Source: Drechmeria coniospora (lineage: Eukaryota > Ascomycota > Sordariomycetes > Hypocreales > Ophiocordycipitaceae). From it: DNA of 64,000 nucleotides. The translations under genes were made by a program, and so were the position numbers. Each line of letters opens with the position of its first letter. The stretch's first letter is position 1. Location: positions 6,940,520 to 7,004,519 of the forward strand of contig NC_054389.1 of NCBI RefSeq assembly GCF_001625195.1. Direction: 5' to 3'. The notes under the pieces were generated by a model, which saw only the letters and a list, made by a program, of their open reading frames with translations, was not told the DNA's origin and searched no databases. Below are positions 11,312 to 22,109 of this stretch, in pieces.

Positions 11312-12199
11312 GGGAGCGAGGAGGAGAAGAGGCCGTCGCCCACGCACCCGGCTTTCTGGCCGTGATTGCTCGAATCTCGATGGAAGCAACGAGCAGTTGG
11401 CCGCGGCCGGCAAAGGCCGAGAACGGGGTCCCAAGCAACCAGGCCAGGAGTTGCGGGGCATCCAGGGGCATCCATCAGGGTTGGCGAGCCAAAGCGTCCG
11501 AGGGAAGGCAATACGTAAAGGCCGGCGGATGAGGCGCCGTGATGTCTGTCGAGTGGGAGGCGAGCCCGTGATGCGAGGGCCATGCAGAAATTGATGTTGG
11601 GGAATACACCAGCATAATGACGCGACGAATTTTGCAAGCACAGTATTAATACTTTGGACCTTGCTCGAGTAAGTACTGCGGACCTGCACCGTGCCTGCAC
11701 CGTGCACGGTGCAGCTACCGAACTAAGCATTAGCGCACACGTAGGTGTTCTTGCACAGTACTCTTTACTCCAGTATACCGCCTGCTTGCCCTACAGATAC
11801 TGGAACATGACATGTGCATTTACAGTGCGTGCGTGCAGCTGCCCACAGTGCAAGTACCTAGAATACTGTGCATGGAGGATTGTTTCGTACTGTACATGCG
11901 TGCCGGGGGCTGCCTGCCACGCACAGTACCTTTGTTCCAAGGGCAAGTACACGCACACCGACGGTGTATTGCTTACGTGGCCATGCTCTAGCCGACGTCA
12001 TTGTCCGCGCATGCAGAAGAAACATGAATTCGGGCCTGTCGCTGAGGGTGGAAAGTTTGCGCAAGGGCTCCCTCCCTGCTTGGGGGAGCAATTTGCATGG
12101 CTCATGCTGTCGATTTTTCGCATTTCCCTTGGATGAACGAGTTTGCAGTGGGTGCGCGTACGCCGTAGTGTCCGTAGCGTCCGTGGCGTCCCTTGCTAG

Positions 12200-12870
12200 C
12201 TTATTCCCTACAAGTGCAAGCACTACGGTACAGCACTAGGTGCCTACTAGGTAGGAAGGGTGCTGTGCTGTGCAGTACGCTTACGGTATGCCGTAGGTGC
12301 TCCGTCCGGTACTTGCAGTATTACTCTTAACAGGTACGGAGTATTACATGTGCAGAGTTCATGCAAGTACTCTGTACGGTTCTTGTTATTGCGAGTGATG
12401 CTCGCCTCTGTGCTGATGCGCTAGCTAATGAACTTGGTACCAGCATCCATGGATGTGACCAACTGGGCGCAACAGGTGAATGAACACATGTACACGCATG
12501 TACGTGCACGTGGTATGGAAACATGTATCCGGTTACGAGATTTCTGGCATCAATACCCCCTCGGCTTCGTGGAGCACGTCTGGCTGACTTGAGTCTGCTT
12601 GCACTCCGTACTCATGCCTCCCAGGCAGGCAGGGGATTCAACAGTTCTTCGGTACAAGTACTCCGTACAGTAGGTTCAAGTACGGAGTGCATGCACAGCA
12701 GGGAGTAATACTTGCAAGTAGGTGTACTTGCACTTGCTGGTGGCAGGACAGAGAGTGGTTATACTTGCACTGTACTTGGCGATGCTGTGAGCAACACGCA
12801 ACACTTATTGTCGGTACGTACAGAGCACTTGCGCTTGTCCTCCGCAGTGTTCCTGTACAGCACGTAATTA
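12200..12870. repeat. GTAC-palindrome islands
   Basis: Two blocks (about 12200-12420 and 12640-12870) are rich in GTACGGAGT, ACTCCGTAC and CAAGTAC words, separated by ordinary sequence. Confidence 0.65.
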
Positions 12871-13530
12871 CTGTATGACGGCCGTGTCCCGGAATAGCGC
12901 GACATTTTTGGGTTCGATCACGGCTTTCATGGCTTGTCCGACACGCGTGGAAAAGAGTTTGATGGAAGAAAAGGAAGAGCACAGAGTGCATGAACGGTAA
13001 ACAGACGGGCAGAGAAAGCTTCGGTAGCAACCAGGTTGCTGCCGAAGCGGATGATGTTTGACGCCGGCTGGGTTGGCGGGTGCCTCGGATCCGCTCACTC
13101 TCGCCGCCTTGGTAGTGGCAAACGACTACTGTATGCCCTGTGGCATCAACCCAAGTAGTGATACTAGCAAGTGCAGCACTCCGTACAAGTACTAGGTAGC
13201 ATGTACACCGTACTTTAAGCACTCATACAGTCATGCTTATGCGAGCAAGGACTTGCACATGCACTCACTGATCAAGCAGCAGCACAGCCAGTACGAGTGA
13301 CAGTGCACATGCACTGTACCCCGTACGGAGTACTTGCAACGCGGGCACGCACAATCGACGTTGTATTGCATCCAAGTATTTGCGCACTGGACACTCGGCT
13401 ACCCGTTCTGGAACTCTCTCAACTGGCAATCGATATTGCTAGAGAGTGCAAAAGCACAGGTACCTGCGCGGATCTTGGTACCTGCAGCTACGTGCACTTG
13501 TCTGCGTAAGTAATGTGCAGGTAAGGAGTG

Positions 13531-13790
13531 CTCCGTGTTCTGTGCTGTAGGTGGACGACGGTGTACACTAATAAATACCACGCTGCGCGAAGAGTACACG
13601 CCGACGCTCCGTCAGAAAATGCACTGTACCATGGTGCAGGTGTGCTCATGTTCTGTACTAGGTACCTAGGTGGACGACTGTGCACACCAAACTACTAGGT
13701 ACCTACGCTGCGCGAAGAGTAAACGCCGACGCTCCGTCAGCACATGCACTGTATCAGCAGTGCAGGTGTGCTCATGTTCCCTCCTTGTTG
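13531..13790. repeat. Diverged 125-bp tandem duplication
   Basis: The 33-base segment starting CTGCGCGAAGAGTA occurs near 13583 and again near 13708 with one mismatch. Flanking words (GGTGGACGAC upstream, GCAGGTGTGCTCATGTTC downstream) repeat at the same spacing of about 125 bp. The copies differ by substitutions and small indels. Confidence 0.85.
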
Positions 13791-14369
13791 AACCCTCAAC
13801 TCTTTGCACTGCAATTACTGTACACCTAATATTAATACTCTCATTCCGTACATGCACCTCCATGTGCAGTGCATACTTACATGCCCGGCCTACATGCACA
13901 GTACGCCGTGCTCCGCAAGTACAGTACGGTACATGGGCATTGCCGACCGAGTCCTCGCATATGCCGTCGGCCCCCCCAATTCATCATTTCTTCCCTCGCA
14001 TCACCGCTCCCCCATACCCCCCCCCTGGCCACTTCTTATCGCGACCTGCCAAAAGCCAGTCATCCAGCCGCCATCCGACCCTCTCGCCGCGCGTTCGCCA
14101 TGCGACGGGAGCGAGGCCTCCTCAATCTGACCCTTCCGAACTTTGTTGCCCGACTCGTCTTCCGACTCGGCTTTCCGTCTCGACAGCACTTGCAGGGGCA
14201 CAACCGAATCGCGTCGAGCCGGGAAGCGCACACTTAGGTCCCAGTGGCGCGCGCCACCGCCCGTCAGCGGCGCTACCAAAGCATATCCACCGACAAGTAC
14301 GAGAACTGTCCCTCGTTGTGATGAGAACAATAAACTGTGCTGATACGAGTCGTGCCGCATCTGACGCGG

Positions 14370-15480
14370 AGGTACGGAGTACTCTGGTGCCTGGTACTAA
14401 CGGAATATCTGGACGCGTAGGTGATGGAGTGTGCACTTGGTAATTACGTAATACTTGGGTACTGCAAGTACAAACAAAGCCTACCCATCTCACCCTACTT
14501 TTGTGACAATGCATTAGTAAGTACTTGCAAGGACAAAGTACATGGTCATAATACATGTACTGTACACTTACGGTACAGTATGAGGGCGAGAACGCATTTT
14601 CTTGCGCTGATGCTAATATGGCACTCCATGCAGATACGGAGTACTGTACTCCGTACTTGGTGGTGCTATGTGACTACTAGGTACCAAGTATTAGGTAGGT
14701 ACAAACCTGCTATACGGTACATGCACGTACAGCCTCTTACAAGTACTGTGCTTGTACGTAGAGTTGCCTATTTGCAAGTACAGTACGTCGTACGCCGCAA
14801 ATCTCTCAACCGTGGAGCCACCAAAATCTTGTCAAGGAACCACCCCCGCGCGCATGGTAGCAGGGCTTGCGGCACCCGTGCAGGGCTTGCAGCACCCGTG
14901 CTCCAGGGCAAGCAGTTCGTACCTAGTAGTGCTAGTGCATCAAAGAATGGACTGTACCTGCTAGTACTCGTACATGGCACAAGTACCAAGTTGTGATTGT
15001 CCCTGTACTCAAGTACTGTACTGTAGGTGTAGTTATACTCATTCATGCAAGTACTTACTCCTGCTGCTACAGTACAGTGCTTACTTACGAGTACTCCGTA
15101 CAGTACCTAAAGTAGTACGTAGGTGCAAATGCTCAACGACTACAGGGACCAGCTAGTTCATGTACTTACAGTACTCCGTACATCCATGCACACCGGCGAG
15201 TAATTAATACGAGCACATAAATGTACTTGCTTCTTAGCTTTGTGCATTTCCCACCCTGCAGTACAAGGACAGAACCGCACCACACGGGAAGATATTAGCG
15301 CTCAACGTACGGAGTACAAAGGACATGTACCTTCTGCCAGTCTGCTGGCACTCGCAAGTACTCCGTACATGTACAGTACTTACATGTACGTACCACTGAG
15401 CGCTGCGGTACGCATTCTCGCTCGCGCTTGGGTCGAAGAAAGTATATGCATGTACTTACTTACTTACCTAAGTACTCACC
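14370..15480. repeat. GTAC-palindrome island
   Basis: A 1.1-kb block with very frequent GTAC, TACTCCGTAC, AAGTACTGTACTG and related words. It contains no supported gene. Confidence 0.7.
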
Positions 15481-16351
15481 TACCTTGCGAGCCTCGCACG
15501 AGACCCTGAACCTCGCCCTCCCGCGTCCCTTTGCTGGCTTGTGCAAATCCTCCTCCCGCTTCACCAATCGCCAACCCAACCAACCCGTCTCCAACTCCAG
15601 CCCAACCATCCGAACCTGACCGGCAAGGGTGCAGGCAACCGGCACTGGCTGCACTCGCTCGCTTGTCGGCCCCCGATATCGTCGCCGCGCATTCCGACCC
15701 GTCGACTCCGTGGCACCGCACCCGCACCCGTGCTCGTGCTCGTGCCCCGTCACCCGTCCAACTCGTCACCGCCCTCGTCACTCGCAGCCGCCGGCTCTCT
15801 CCTTTCGACCTCGCCTTTCGTCCGATCCCAGGCCGAACCGTCGAATCAAAGCGGGGGACGCGTGAAACGATCGACAAGATCGGTCTGGCCTGGCAAGCCG
15901 TGGCACAAAGGGAATTCAAACCTCGTCACCACCACCCAGGCCCCCCCTCCTCCCTCACTCGCCCCCTCCCTACTCGACCTCTTCGCCAATCGCCGACGAG
16001 GGATCCTTTCCCTCCCCATCAGGACTGCCTCTGCGCTGGCGCAAACTGATTAGTTGCCATCGTGTGTGCCGTCGGTTTGCTGACCCCGGTACCGTCTCAT
16101 CCCTCTGCCGTGCGACTCGTCCCTCGCTTCGCTCCGACGACGACGACGACGACCAAACCGGCAACCGGTCCTTCAAACCGCCCCGGGAACCAGCACAGGC
16201 CTGCGCCGGACCCGCGCCGAGCATTCGCAACGACGGCGGCCCTTCCAGCAGCCAGTACGCGGCGACGGGACCTCCTCACTTTGGCATTGGCAGCCATCTG
16301 GTAGCCATCTGGTAGCCATCTGAATCCGCATCATCGTCAACAACGTAAACA

Positions 16352-18527
16352 ATGTCCGTCTCCGACAGCGGCCAGCCAGGTAAGGAATTGCCGATCCCCC
16401 CCGGTCGATGCTCGTTTCGTTCCACATCATCAAGTTCTGCTACACCTCTACCTGATGCATTTCCCCCTTCCCCCTACTCCCCCGCAGCACCAGCCAACGA
16501 CAGCCCGGCGGCCGAACGGGCGGGCGATGACAGGTGGGTGTCGGCGGGCAGGCGATGGAGACCGGCCACTCGGCATGCATTGCCTATCGGCCCATTCAAT
16601 CACCTCCTGGCTGCCCGGCCGTCGTGTGTCATCGGAGGGGCATTTGCCGTGTTTCACCTTCTGCTGCGCTCTCGAGCCCCCATCTGCTGTTGCCTGCTTT
16701 CATCCGCTGACCGCTCTCGCGCCTAGGGCAACCTCGGTCAGCCGGTGCCCAGTCCTCCGCCACGCTCTCCATAAACCTCTCTTCCAACAACCCGTTCCGC
16801 AACCGCGCGGCATCGCCTGCGAGCATCGAAGCCTTCTCCTCGCCCACCTCCCCATTCGACGACCCCAACCCGAACCCTCCCCGGCCGTTGTCGCGAAACC
16901 CGTTCATCGACCTTCCTTCGCCGCCGCTGAGGTCGCCCGATGCCATGTCCAGCCGTTCCAACACGAAATCCCTGTCTGCCGAAGACATTTTTGTACGTTT
17001 CGTCCCCGTCGGCCCTCCGCCTTGTTGCCCCCCCCCTTCCTTCTCCCGTGGCGCAAGCAACCGTCGGTACCGGACGTGAGGCTGACGGGCTCGACCGACA
17101 GGACTCCTTGACGCTCGACGACAAGGACGGCAAATCGGCAGCCGCCCTGCCCGCGCAGCGTCGCATGATGGATCGCCAGCCGATAGGTCGCCGAGGCGAG
17201 AGCCAGCCGCTCATGCCCGTCGCCACCGCCAAAGGTCATCACCGCCCGACGCGATCGCAGGAGGAGGCGATGAAGGCCCGCAAGCCTCAGGCTGCCGGCA
17301 CCCGGCCGGCTGGTGGCGCCGATTCGCCCGTGCGAAAGCCGCCGCGCCGCTCGCGCCGCAACTCCGAATCGTCCGTCCTCGAGCTCAGCGCCCTCACGGC
17401 CGAGGAGATGAAGATGATCGAAGCGAAGCGGCTGCGTGACAAGCAACGCCTCGAGCGCGGCACCCGCACCTCGAGCCGCGACGCCCGCGACGGCAAGGAC
17501 GCCCGCGACGGCAAGGACGCTCGCGACGGCAAGGAAGCCCGCGAGCCCAAGGAAAAGGCCAGGTCCGGTCGGCCAGGGCGCCGCATCGATATCATCGACC
17601 AGCTCGACGCCACCAGCATGGGCCGTAAGTCACCTCCGCTCCCGAAAGAGATGCGTGCCGTTCAAGCGACTCGCGTGCTGACCAACGACCTTCGCAGTCT
17701 TTCACCACGACGGCCCGTTCGACGCCCTCAACCCGCATCGAAATCGCCAAAACAGCCGGCGCGCGCCCATGCAGGCCTTCCCCAAGGACTCCCTCAACAA
17801 CTCCATCGGCGGCGCCGGCCCCCTCAACTCGAACCCCGACCACTCCGTCTTCATGGGCCACGCGACGGACGAGGCGTTCCGGGACTACGCCGGCGGCGCC
17901 AAGAACAAGAACGGCTACAAGTACCCGCCCTCGCACGACGAGGCGGCCATCTTCGACCCCATCGCTCGCGGCGTCGTCCACGGCGACGAGACCCACGGCC
18001 TCGGCACCTCGACCTTCCTCGAGGGCACGCCGGCGGCGAGGACGGCCATCGCGCGGCGCGAGGCCGAGCAGGCCGAGGAGCTCACCTTGGCGAGCATCCA
18101 ACGCAAGAAGTCGCTCGCCCAGCGCATCCGGCACATCAACAGGGGCCCGCGAGAGCTCAGCGTCCCCGGCCGCAGGTCGAACCTGGACTACTCGAGGCGA
18201 TCGTCGGACCAGGTGCGCGGGAGCGGCTACGCCGGACCCGAGTCGAACCCGCCCATCTTCAGCGAGTTCACGCGGGGAGAGGATAGCATCAGCGTCAGGA
18301 CGCCGAGCGGCGGCACCATGCCCCCCACGAGCCCGCCGCCGGCCATGCCGTCGAGGAGGCTCGGCAGCGGCGGACCTCTCGAGCGACGAACGACGACGGA
18401 CGCGATCCCGGCAAACGACGACGGCGCCGGCAAGAACTCGGGCATACTGGGCCGCATGAAGAGCCTGAAGGGTGGACGTCGATCGAGGGCTGGCGATCAT
18501 GGCCCGCCGGCGGGATCGGCGATGTAG
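16352..18527 (+). CDS. Pal1 cell-morphology protein
   Basis: Well-supported exons are about 16753 (or 16727)..16992, 17102..17624 and 17698..18527. They show Pal1 hallmarks in order: SINLSSNNPFRNRA, NPFID, SLSAEDIF, SQEEAMKARK, RRNSESSVLEL, DIIDQLDATSMG-LFHHDGPFDALNPHRN, RRAPMQAFPKDSLNNS and GHATDEAF. A basic/acidic tandem run (DARDGK x3, 17482-17535) is unusual. The 5' end is uncertain. ATG 16352 with donor GTAAGG at 16380 is attractive, but the obvious second exon (16490..16533) enters the next exon in the wrong phase. A phase-consistent alternative uses 16435..16533 then 16727..16992. Pal1 is a membrane-associated protein of growth sites (fission yeast) and of eisosome/endocytic patches in other fungi. 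It probably supports polarised growth here. Confidence 0.87.
17470..17540 (+). repeat. In-frame 18-bp tandem repeat inside Pal1
   Basis: Three near-identical copies of the unit GACGCCCGCGACGGCAAG encode the hexapeptide DARDGK, then decay into EAREPKE. The repeat is in frame, so copy-number change would not break the protein. Confidence 0.9.
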
Positions 18528-19908
18528 GAGGAAGGTCGTCAAGCCGAGCCGAGCAGAGCAGAAAAGCGCAGCGATGAGAGAACGAGGGAGACGGAGAGAG
18601 AGACGAAGAGAAAGACGACGAGAAAGAGAAAGACGAAGGAGAGGCGAGCTGCTGGACGCGTCCGCGTCCCTTCCCGAGCCACGATGCGCGTGCGGAGGAC
18701 GCAGAGCGGCACCTCCTCGCTCGCAGTCGTTGTTGGCGCCGCGGGATTCCCGCCTCAGGCCATGCGGTTCTTCTTGTTCCATAATTTGCTTGGGCGGCGT
18801 GATGGGGGGCAGCATCCTTCGACATGGGCGCAGCGGTCATCCGGCCGGTCAGCTGGTCAGTCGGCCAGTCGGTCGCGTAGGCGGACGACGGACAGACGGG
18901 TGGACGGACAAGGCTACGAGGGCAGGACACTACCACTACTAGTATCAGCAGAATCCCTAGGCAGCTTGCTACGAGGACGCATTTTTGTCATTCTATCATT
19001 ATTTTCATTTCTAATTGTCGCCCCTTCCGCCCCGGACGTTTGGCTTCGCCGTCTTTGTCGTTGCCGAGCCGGTGACGGAGCAGGCTCTATTTTCAATTGA
19101 AGCTATCCATGTACACACTCTTATCATCCGCACACTCTATATCTATACGCACGTCCTATCCATGTACGATTCTCCATCCCTATGCAGCCTCTATCCGTAT
19201 ACTTGCATAATCCGTACATGGCATCCATCCTGTACATATAGCCAGTCCTTGTACAATATCCATCTGCATGCCGTGTACTTTCTCCATCGATTCAATACCG
19301 ATACCAATGCCAATACCAATCAATACCAATGCCAGTACCGATAGTATTCAGATACGATATCCATTCATGTGCGTACTCTATCCAAATACATACCCTATCC
19401 GTATACGTATCCCATCCATAATAATCAACAGATTACGTGGATGACCGAGTAGATGTATTTGCAGGTGAAGCGAGAATGGACAACGTCAGGGGATGGGGGT
19501 GATGGATTGATTGGGAGGTGGCGGCGGCCTTAACTCACCGACTGACCTGACTAACACACAATATCATGACATCGGTCAAAACCTCAGGCACCGACAGCAA
19601 GCCTGCCTCCTCTCGTCAATCAAAATTTCTGCAACAGCACAAACATGAACCCCCATCATATCCTAGAAGCCATGGATGGTAATGAAACCGGAAGACATAA
19701 TTTCCCTTGCGCCATCGTCGTTGGAACACCTCCAGGCCTAGGTCCAGATTCCTCCACCTGAGACGGTGCCGAGGCAAAAGACCTGTGTTTCGACCCGTCT
19801 CAGCATCGTCCCGAATCGCTCCCTCTATACATTCTTTGTCATCTACGTCATACGCAGCGGTCGATCGATCGATCAAGCTGTTGATTTGCTGCCTCTGCAT
19901 TGTTTGAG
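18528..19908. other. Intergenic region with purine tract and CCATAC-type repeats
   Basis: 18570-18650 is an AGAGA/CGA purine-rich tract. 19100-19430 has loosely repeated TATCCGTATAC and ACCAATACCAATGCC words. No gene is seen. It is the Pal1 3' flank and the next gene's promoter. Confidence 0.6.
19290..19345. repeat. (CCAATA/CCAATG)n short tandem repeat
   Basis: Imperfect hexamers of the type ACCAAT(A/G)CC, repeated about seven times, followed by CAGTACCGATAG. Confidence 0.7.
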
Positions 19909-21500
19909 ATGCCAGAGAAGGAGTTGCAGGCGATGAGCTCGCAGACGAGCGTCCACTTCCCACTCGAGCCGCTGCCGGCATCGGTGCTGGCAGCGCGGGA
20001 GACGACGCGCAGAAACAATGCGAGGGCGCTGGGACTTTGCAGGAGCGGTTGCGAGGAGTTTGACGACCACATCCTGCTCGCCGGCGGTCTCGAAAGGGGG
20101 TCCGTGACGGGTGTGAGCTGCGAAGACGAGGATGGCTTCGGTCTCGTGGTGAGTTTGTTCTTGCCTTTACCGGCCTCCCACTCCACCTCATCGTGATTCT
20201 GAACCAAGGAAGAGAATGAATGAATGGTTTGCTGATTTTTGGGGCCTCGGGTTTCTGCCCCCTGCTCTGCTAGTTCACCATCCAGATACTCGCTCGCCAC
20301 TTGTGCGACGACAAAGGCAGCAAAGCCCTCGTCATTACGCCCCGACCGGCCGGCGTACTTCTTGGTGCGCTGAGGGATGGCATCGGTGCTGAGCTCGCTG
20401 CACGAGGCGGCGGAGAGAATGTTGAGGCCGCCACGAGGCGCTGTCTGGAGCGCGTGATGCTGTCGTGCGTCTTTGATATTGACGGGTTGTGGGAGGTGCT
20501 TGCTGATCTGGATCGGCCGGTCGATACTGGAGTAGAGCATGGCAAGCCTGAACCGCAACCGGACTCGACGTCAGAAAATGCCACGAAGGAAGAGCGGATT
20601 GGGACCCCAGTCCCCGAGATTCAGGACAGCGAGGATGACGAGGCATTGACGCCGTCCCCGCCGCCGAAGCAGGATACCACCTCCGAACAAGAAGAATCAG
20701 GAGCAGCACCAGAAGCAGCAGCGGCAGCACACAAAGACAAAGCACCCACCCTTCCCTCCGTCGTCCTCGTCACACACTTCTCCGTTCTCCTCACTGGCCT
20801 GTTCGCCCACCGCGAGAAATCCGCGGCCCATACCACCATACAGCTTCTCTCCTCCCAGATACGCTACCTTAGTCGCTCCCTGCCCTCCCAGCCGCTGTTT
20901 CTGCTTCTTAACTCGACTTCGTCTTCCTCTTCACCATCACCACCGGCCTTCAAAACCACCACCAAGACCACCTCGCCGGACGCGAAACCCCTCGAGCCCA
21001 CCCTCCGCTCCATCTTCAACCCGGCGCCCCTCGCCATCCCCGGCTACCACCCGCCCCGTGCTGCCATCCGCAGGAACAAGCCCTCCTTCGGCATTGTATT
21101 TTCCCAGATGCTCGATTTGCACCTCCTCTGTACCCGCGTCCCCAAGACCCGGCCGGACGCTGACGCGCGGCATCGCGCCGCTGCAACCAACAGCGACAAC
21201 AAGAGCGAAAGCAGAAGCCATGGCGACAGCATATATGCCGCTGGAGATGACGGAACATGGGGTCCGCCCGCACCGACCGAAACAGGGCCTGCCATCGTCA
21301 AATACGTCACCGTTGTCGAGGTCTTACTCGACGATATGGGCCTCTGGCAGGGAAAACGCGGCCATCGACCTCGACGGGAGCAGAGATGGGGCGTCGTTGA
21401 CGTTGTGAGTACGAATAGAGTCGTGAATGCCATCATCCGCGCCGAAAGTTTGCACCCCGAACTGCCCACTGCAAGGGGCTTTGGAGGACGCAGACCATAA
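19909..21500 (+). CDS. RecA/Rad51-fold-like protein with degenerate ATP site
   Basis: Exons 19909..20148 and 20274..21500 (phase 0) give 488 aa. ATG 19909 is the first ATG in frame. The N-terminal part resembles the start of a Rad51 paralogue core: a CRSGCEEFDDHILLAGGLERGSVTGVS stretch where Rad51 proteins have SGCxxLDxLLGGGIxxGxxTEI. The expected P-loop is replaced by CEDEDGFGLV (residues 71-80), with no GKT. The Walker B-like strand (VVLVTHF, about 243) lacks the Asp. 100-170 is acidic and low complexity. Near the end is a conserved-looking YVTVVEVLLDDMGLW. A perfect donor GTGAGT at 21405 and a strong acceptor at 21588 offer an alternative end (…GVVDVMSI, stop 21600, 460 aa). A role in recombination or repair is inference only. 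Confidence 0.7.
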
Positions 21501-22109
21501 CGTCCTGTTGCTGCCCACTGTTGCGTTTGTTGTCGAAACAAGGGGTTCAAGTCTCGTCATCGCTAGATGGTCACATACGATATTGCAGATGAGCATTTAA
21601 ATCCATTTACGCGCAAAATTATGGTAAAACATGACCTCGCTCTCCGCTGACCTCTGCCCTTCCTTCGTCTGCTCGGCTGCCGACGCTCTACTCTACTTTT
21701 ACTCTCGTATTGCACAGCACGCACGTTCGCTCCCAGCGCACAGTACAAACACGCTCGGGGCCACCTCTGCCCTTCGCTGCCCGCCCGTCGCTCTTATCGG
21801 CGTCCCCCCCCCCCTTCTTGACGAAAGGAGGCGACCAGCGCGAAAGGGAGGGGGGGAAGAGGGAGGGGTGAATCTCAATGTGTAACAAGCTGCTTTCCGC
21901 CCAGAGCAACGGTCCATCCGCCGCAACGAAGACTGCGCACGAAACAATACTCGCTCGAGAGTCCTTTCAACCCGGCGGCCCTCGGGGGGAAGGATAAGTG
22001 AAAGCGACGCAGCTCGGATGCCATCATGATACAAGAAGAATTTCCTGGATTTCCTGGAAGGGGTTCTAGTCTATGCTGTTGAAATTGTAGAGGGGCGTCA
22101 AGGGCATCC
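21501..22109. other. Convergent 3' intergenic region
   Basis: Short spacer between converging genes. It holds a C-run/G-rich stretch near 21806-21870. Nothing else is seen. Confidence 0.55.

Larger units (their letters stand above)
11312..16351. other. 5-kb gene-free region rich in GTAC islands
   Basis: The largest spacer in the window. 11312-11630 is the dehydrogenase 3' flank. From about 11630 to 15480 GTAC words recur in blocks, with a diverged 125-bp duplication at 13531-13790 and a C-rich block at 13970-14130. 15480-16351 is C/T-rich and probably the Pal1 promoter and 5' UTR. No frame shows a recognisable product. Confidence 0.6.

Noticed and set aside
2855..15480. GTAC islands as RIP-mutated transposons
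   Set aside because: RIP would leave TpA-rich, GC-poor remnants with recognisable element bodies; here words are balanced palindromes and no transposase or retroelement frame is seen.
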